Of a stretch of 64,000 bases of DNA, positions 57,940-64,000 are shown in pieces. Below the pieces are notes generated by a model. It saw nothing but the letters and a program-made list of their open reading frames with translations, was not told the DNA's origin and did no database searches. Source of the stretch: Tubiluchus corallicola (Eukaryota > Priapulida > Priapulimorpha > Priapulimorphida > Tubiluchidae). The stretch's first letter is position 1; every line of letters begins with the position of its first letter. The position numbers were made by a program, and so were the translations under genes. The DNA is taken from contig JAQGDQ010000974.1 of assembly GCA_030141605.1 (NCBI GenBank), forward strand, positions 1-64,000. The letters run 5' to 3'.

Positions 57940-60661
57940 TCAACTACAATTAACGTCAACTATTTTTGTCCGAGGACTAGCTGTAAAAGCACTCTTGGAC
58001 GTGTGTAAAAGCTTGTTGGAAGGAACTAATGCCTCGTCTTCCACCTGCAAATGGTGAACCTGTAGATTTTTATTCACTCGCGGAATTGCGTTTTCCTTAC
58101 CTACATTGTCAAATAAACGTTTATCACTTGTTTTATTTACTGAGCTGCTAGTGCCTACTGTTGTCGATTCACCCTCATCATATTCTAACTGTTTTAAATC
58201 TGTCATCTTTACGTCTGATATTTTGCTGGCTCTAGTTCTTTGCTTCTTATCAAAAGAAATTTTTCGTATCACACGACTTTTATCAGATAAACTCGTTATC
58301 GACTTGGAAGACTTTTGGTTGTATCGGCTACATGAAGTTTTTTGTCGAAGCTTTGGTGAAGCCTCGTCCACATTCTCATCACCATAACGCACAAGAAGAG
58401 ATTTTGTACTGATAATAGGTGCACTCTTATCTCTACTTCTTTTGATGCCACGACACATAAGAGTTTCTCTAAATTCCGTACTTGGCATAGACGTTCTAGT
58501 TTCTGGACTGGTACTTAACTTGTTTATTTGCATTGGATCATCCCCCTTCAACAAAGGGCTTATTTCCACGTAACACATTTTCTTAATTTTTGCATCGTTT
58601 ACTTCTGCATCCACTTTTAATTCCACTTTGTCTGAAGTTTGTCTAACATTGCCCTCAATCGTATCATGCACATTTGCTTCCACATTGTCTGAGTTCTCAC
58701 TCCTCTCATCAATATCTGCTTTTTCACTCGTTGGAGTTTCCTCAACAGAGTATTTGTTTCTGTCAACCATGTCTGCTTCCCTACTCTTTATACCACCAGT
58801 TATGTCACAGTTTCTTTCATTAACTTCTGCTTCAGATTTTTCTGCAGTTTCTTTATTAAAGTTTTTGTTCATATTATCCGAGTCTACTTCTATTCTTTCT
58901 GAAGAAACCTTAACAGGCACATCACTGCCAACGTTGTTTTCTCCTGCTTCTATTTTCATTGGTGTTTCTTTAGCAGAATCTTTCACTTTTTTGAATTCTT
59001 CTCCAATCACGTGCTTACGGCCGGATTCCTCGTCACAATTATCTTCATGCACCGGCATACTAATTTCGTCCGTTTCTTCACCGTCGTGATCAGTGTCCAG
59101 TGTTGCCACAATTTCAGCACCGCTTACTTTGCCATGACCAGAAGTAAGGTTAAGATTACTTTTAGATCAGTAAGTCTACTTAATTTCACAGAACAACTGA
59201 TTACTTCTCTGTAGGCACCATTACAACCAAACTCTGTGTTCACTTTTTGCAAGGATACGCCAATTGAATCATGAGAATCTTCAACTTCCAAGCTATCTCT
59301 GCTTATTGCATAAGTGTCGCATTCCACAGCATTTGTTAAATGTTGTTGTTCATGTTGTTCATCTGCTTGTTCCTGGATGCTGTTGTCACAAACATCTAAA
59401 CTGTCATTACTTAACACACATGCATTACATTCCAAGGAATCGGTTATATCTTGTTCCTCACTTGCTTTCTCTTCTCTATTGATGTCATGGTTAGGGTCAC
59501 TACTACCATCGTTGGAAGAGTTTGTTATTATTTCTGGCGGCTTATCAGTAACGGAACTGCCAAGGTTTTGTAAATTCTCTTCTGTGTCTTCGTGCAAGTT
59601 TTCTTTGATTGAAAGATCAACAGTACAGTAGACACTAGCTTCAGGCAGCGCTACTATACACCTATCCTTAACAATCTTTGTTTCATTTGACACATTGACA
59701 ATAACTTCCTTCTCTGTTTGCAGTCCAAAATTATCTGCAGACTCAGCATAAGAACCAAATGGCAAAGTGTCATTAAGCAGTAAATGATGATTAGCATTGA
59801 CTGAAAGTTGTGATTGCATGTCAACAGACTTAACAATTTCCTGACGACTTTGACAAGGAAACACTTCGTCGTCATCATCATATGCAGATATGACAATTTT
59901 TGGCACGGAAACTACTTCTTTTTGTTACATGAGAATCAAAACCACTACCACAAACATTATTTCTATTCTTAATTATAGTAGGAATATTATCAACTGCTTC
60001 ATTAACTTGATTCGTGCCAGTATTAACCAAGCTACCTTCGGGCACACCATATCTAGTTCTAAATGGAACGATGTTATCCTTGAGCTTGTTATTTGCCATT
60101 TGAAGAGCCTGGCTGGTTTGCTCTTCGAGAATCTGTTGCTCCTTCGGTGCTGTTTCCTAAAAATTTAAAAATAAAATGATTTAATAACATATTACGTTAG
60201 TTTCCCCATGTTCAAAATACAGACTTCAGGAACTATGTACGGAAAAGTATAATTATGACAATGAAGAAAATCTGAAATACAGTTTTTAGCTAAACACAAT
60301 GACTTTAGGCAACATTGATTTTTGCACTTCGTAAAGTAAAAATAACATTTTAACTTTAGCCACTTTAATATCTTTTTTCAGTTGACTTAAACAGTTGTGT
60401 AGTTAGCAGTTTCCTAAATGAGCTCAAAAGTATGCAAATCTTTATAAAAATAATTTGCCAAATCCATGATACCAAGACGTATATGATTTGTTTCAGGTTA
60501 AAATGTTAGCATACCAGTGTTGTTAGTTGTTCTTCTTGCTGGTTAAGCAGTGTTATCAGCTGTTCAATGATTTTTTCCAGGTGCTTAATATTTGAATCTT
60601 TTTCTTGGAATGTTTCTCCTGCTTCTTGTAACATTTCGTTTAATTCCATATTTTCAGCTTC
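57940..60661 (-). pseudogene. Unrecognised coiled-coil/acidic protein gene, frameshifted copy
   Basis: Minus strand. Exon 60515-60661 (49 codons, MELNEMLQEAGETFQEKDSN, coiled coil) joins in phase to a large exon, 60156-57940, starting ETAPKEQQILEEQTSQALQM. The large exon is about 740 codons of mostly acidic, Ser/Thr-rich, probably disordered sequence with a basic C-terminal part (KISFDKKQRTRASK, RLFDNVGKENAIPR) and stop at 57940. Two opposing 1-nt indels break it: an extra base in an A-run near 59915 and a missing one near 59150. Between them about 250 codons remain open in the shifted frame. An inverted copy at 63738 lacks the first indel and has nine more bases. Either a decaying duplicate or an assembly homopolymer error. 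Upstream exons not found. Function unknown. Confidence 0.6.
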
Positions 60662-63469
60662 CTAAAAAACAATTTGTACATGCATCCAGTTATATCAATT
60701 TAACATTCGCGCTATTGCCTTTTTCTGCGAATCTGGTTAGATTAGCGCAGGTTTTACCTAAATGTTAAAAAATAAAGAAATACTGGCATTAATCTGACTT
60801 TTTCGCTCTTTACCTTACGCTAGCCCATACGCATGCTGTCACATTGCGCTGGCAATATTACTTAGTTACTTCACAAGTGTCTTTGACGCACTGCGTTTTT
60901 CATTCAGAGTTGCATGTAAAAATTGTAGGGATCTATGCTCGTTGCCAAGCCAACAAAAATGCAAACTTTTGGCAGACGGTGTAAAATTAAGCAGACAATT
61001 TGTCAGATTACCAGTAAAATTTCTTGTGTTTTGCGCTGATGGGCACTAACAATTAAGTTCGATTCCAAAGAGATACTATTCAACGTACACTATTGCTCAA
61101 GTTGCTATGTCGCACTTATGGTGCTGAAGTTACACGCGATTACAAATCACAACTGTTACAATTACAGTTCTAGGTACAGTTACAGTAAAATAAAGTAATT
61201 CTACTTAACTTGAGGACTGGCCAATTTACAATCGTTATTGACCAGATCCTTATTCCTCCTCGAAACTTCTTAGCATCAGTGATTTGTCGTAGCAAATGAC
61301 GCAGTAGTATCACCACACTGAGCTAAAGAATGTGTCTGCTTCCAGATCGTCTCGTAAAAAAACAACGGCAACTCACCACTCTGATCCTCACTCGTGTGTC
61401 TATGTGTGTGCGCCAACTCTGAACTTTTACTTAGCTTATAAAGCGAAAGCCATCAACTCACGCATTGCGTAAAGGTCACTAAGGATTGCACCACCTCAAA
61501 TAATTTAGTATACCAGAAGTCTCAACCCTACATCCTTAGACAGTGAATAATGTTCGGTAGGCTAGTTTAACAATCAGTAATGACTGGTACTGAACTTTAA
61601 CAAAATAACTTCCTGACTTGTTTATCAACAAATGGCCAGCGCCGGACACACTTTATGTCCACTAATTGGCATGCAACTCTTTAACAAGCGACGTCTTCTT
61701 TTAATCTTACGCTTCCTTGTTTACTAACCTACGTCATCTAAACTCATTAGATTCGAACTCTTGAACTCGTGAAAAATTAAATTCAAGTTACAAGCTGGGT
61801 GAGTCACTTGTAATCAAATTGTATGGTTTTCACTATCAAACCCAGGGAGGAGTAGTTTTATCTCCGAAATCTGATTATTCAATGGTTTCAATTAATTTCC
61901 AATTAATTCTATATTTTAAATTTGATTCACAACAATTGTGCAATTAAAAAAACTGTTAAAACACTAACCAATTGCCGTACTAGCAGCCAAGTAAAAACAC
62001 ATTCGTTATTCATCTAGTAATTTACAGCTTTACTAACTCAGACAGTGGAACAGAAATTAACTGACTATGCTGTTTGCCTGACTTGAGAGAACCATTTTTT
62101 CTTTGGGGTATCATAAGGAAAGAAGAAGAAGAAAACCCAATGCTAATTAGGATAGATGGATACGGCATCTATTTTTGTAGCCTCAGCACCCAAGGCTCGC
62201 CCATTGCTCGACCACCTTCTTTTCCTAGTACATAACCAGGTACACAAATAAGGCTGAGTAAACCTAAGACGGCTAGTGAGTCCTGCATGAAGAAAGGATT
62301 ACGGAAAGGTCTAAAGAAAGGTTTTGTATGAATACACCTCAAACACTTCAAAAGCTACAAAATGATATTTGACAAGAAAGCAAAGCTGAAATTTTACATA
62401 GTGTTAGGGCATACCATTCCAAGAATAACAATAAATATATTTAAAAGAATTTTTGCTTATGGCTTTTCATTGAGAACGATTTTTCAATTTTTCGAAAGAA
62501 AAGTGGCTTTGAGCCATCCTGAATTAAGCACATCTCCTAATTTACATGTTGATTTAAGACATGACGACAATTATGCATGTACAGTACAAACAAGAATAAG
62601 CAACATGGCAAAGAGATACCAAATATAATATATAACAGTAAAGCCTGTAATATAAAGTTAATGTGCTAAGACAGTGTGATCGAGAATAGTCTTAAGTTAT
62701 TCCTTCTTACTCATGGTACTCTGTTAACTTCATCAAACTGAAGGCCCTAAAACATAGATGTGCTCTTAGCTTTGTGAATGTCGTACCAGCGTGAAAACTT
62801 CATTCAGTGCTCAAGCTATTGCAAATGTGCAGTAACAAAAGGAGAAACCAAAAATCTCCACACTTCTCCAGACAGAGACCCTACACCATATTCAATATGC
62901 TATTGTTTACCTTAAGCCAGTTCAGAAATTCTGGTGGAGTATATGGCACTCCTGAACAAAGTGAGAGTGCCAAGGTGGACTGTTATATTAGTATACTAAT
63001 ATATCTTAAATTAAGTTAAGCAAACACACTCATGAAACAATTACAGCTATCACCTGCAAATTAAATTGAAATGAATCACAATAGCAACTAATAAGTAATG
63101 TTAGTTATTTGAGTTCAGGGTTGCCACTTGTATGGATAGTGACTTAAAAGTGACTAAGACTTAGTTTCTGACTTAGATACGGCTTTATACAGAAATATCA
63201 GGTGTTTCTAATTATTGAACATTTGGCTTGCCACAAAGTGTGAGCAACTTTACATGAGTCACACGCGACGATATTCAAGGATTGTGTTTGATTAAACGTC
63301 GTGTTGAGTGCTTGCGTGTATCATCAATGAAACAGTCGTCTCCTGAATTATTTCAGTCGTCAGTAACTCATTTGTGAACATTTCTAAATCTTTTGCTAAG
63401 TTTATTGCATTTAAGTGTATACTCGAAAAAGGTTTCTTAAATAAAAAGTAACATTCTAAGATAATTTTT
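60662..63469. other. Region between the two inverted exon copies, nothing assigned
   Basis: Only short ORFs. One minus-strand ORF (62169-62351) has a hydrophobic segment (MQDSLAVLGLLSLICVPGYV) but no supporting context. Confidence 0.4.
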
Positions 63470-63675
63470 ATGACATTTTTTCATTTCTGATTTAATGTTG
63501 ATTGGTATCATAATGCGAAATATATTTTATATGTACATAGAGGAACACTATGTTAATCAACTATTATGTATATACATATAGACTAACTTCGTTATATTCC
63601 CGTTATCTCGCCATACTCGCCCCTCGCCAAAAATTTGCCCTAGACGGACAGTGGCGAGATAACGAGGCTACACTG
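63470..63675 (-). mobile_element. Terminal fragment of the pogo-like element seen at 29909
   Basis: The inverse of 29909-30121 from tgacattttttcatttctga to the terminal agataacgaggctacactg, with few changes. Only about 205 bp of the 1.2-kb element are present. It inserted about 60 bp before the acceptor of the duplicated exon. Confidence 0.75.
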
Positions 63676-63737
63676 TTATATGTTATTAAATCATTTGATT
63701 TTTAAATTTGCTGTATGAACTGTCATTTCTCTTTTAG

Positions 63738-64000
63738 GAAACAGCAACGAAGGAGCAACAGATTCTCGAAGAGCAAACCAGCCAGGCTCTTCAAATGGCA
63801 AATAACAAGCTCAAGGATAAAGATGAAGACATCGTTCTACTTAGAACTAGATATGGTGTGCCCGAAGGTAGCTTGGTTAATACCGGCACGAATCATGTTA
63901 ATGAAGCAGTTGATAATATTCCTACTATAATCAAGAATAGAAATAATGTTTGTGGTAGTGGTTTTGATTCTCATGTAACAAATGAAGTAAGTTCCGTGCC
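63738..64000 (+). CDS. Inverted second copy of the acidic-protein exon (partial)
   Basis: After a ttctcttttag acceptor the plus strand reads ETATKEQQILEEQTSQALQM, then NNKLKDKDEDIVLLRTRYGV, and stays open to the window end. It differs from the minus-strand copy (60156 downward) by few substitutions, nine extra bases (KDEDIVLL instead of NIVPF) and an intact frame at GTAACAAATGAAG. The intron just upstream is also homologous (atgttattaaatcattt) up to the transposon. This is probably the intact copy, continuing beyond the window. Function unknown. Confidence 0.7.

Noticed and set aside
58106-59631. Plus-strand ORFs of 72-153 codons
   Set aside because: They are antisense shadows of the long acidic exon.

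Overview
The window reads as nuclear DNA of an invertebrate animal. Genes are split by 0.5-3 kb introns with GT-AG borders, intergenic and intronic DNA is visibly AT-rich, and the non-coding part is crowded with TIR transposon remnants, LINE tails and minisatellites. The proteins are animal-type (MESH1, CEP57, POLR3G/RPC7, SAP18, a NEMO/optineurin-like UBAN adaptor). The phylum cannot be fixed from sequence alone. All gene models were spliced by eye; exon phases agree at every junction unless stated otherwise.

Layout. 0-6.9 kb: no gene; an 83-bp tandem array at the left edge, a pogo-like fragment, LINE remnants, a long hairpin and a TTAA-flanked MITE. 6.9-10.4 kb (+): MESH1/HDDC3, three exons. 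14.5-28.3 kb (+): CEP57-family centrosomal protein, eleven exons, introns loaded with piggyBac-, pogo- and hAT-like MITEs. 29.0-31.5 kb (-): RNA polymerase III subunit RPC7, two exons, convergent with CEP57; a 1.2-kb TIR element sits in its intron. 31.7-34.5 kb: TIR elements and a heat-shock-type HSE/TATA cluster pointing towards RPC7. 34.9-38.7 kb (+): SAP18, four exons. 39.56-40.1 kb: 5S-rRNA-like sequence with a GC-richer tail, probably a 5S-headed SINE. 40.5-56.8 kb (-): UBAN plus zinc-finger ubiquitin adaptor, eight visible exons, introns carrying at least four different minisatellites. 56.8-57.5 kb (+): LTR-retroelement 5' end with a Gag fragment. 57.9-60.7 kb (-): unrecognised coiled-coil/acidic protein with two opposing frameshifts. 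63.7-64.0 kb (+): a second, inverted copy of one of its exons, cut by the window end.

The genes do not form one pathway; they look like ordinary animal housekeeping and signalling neighbours. The most interesting points are: the inverted duplication at the right end, with one copy apparently damaged; a duplicated 24-26-codon coiled-coil exon in CEP57; an HSE/TATA promoter-like cluster upstream of the RPC7 side; a 96-bp array that runs into a MESH1 splice acceptor; a TIR element containing a Gag-like ORF; and nested TTAA and hAT MITEs.
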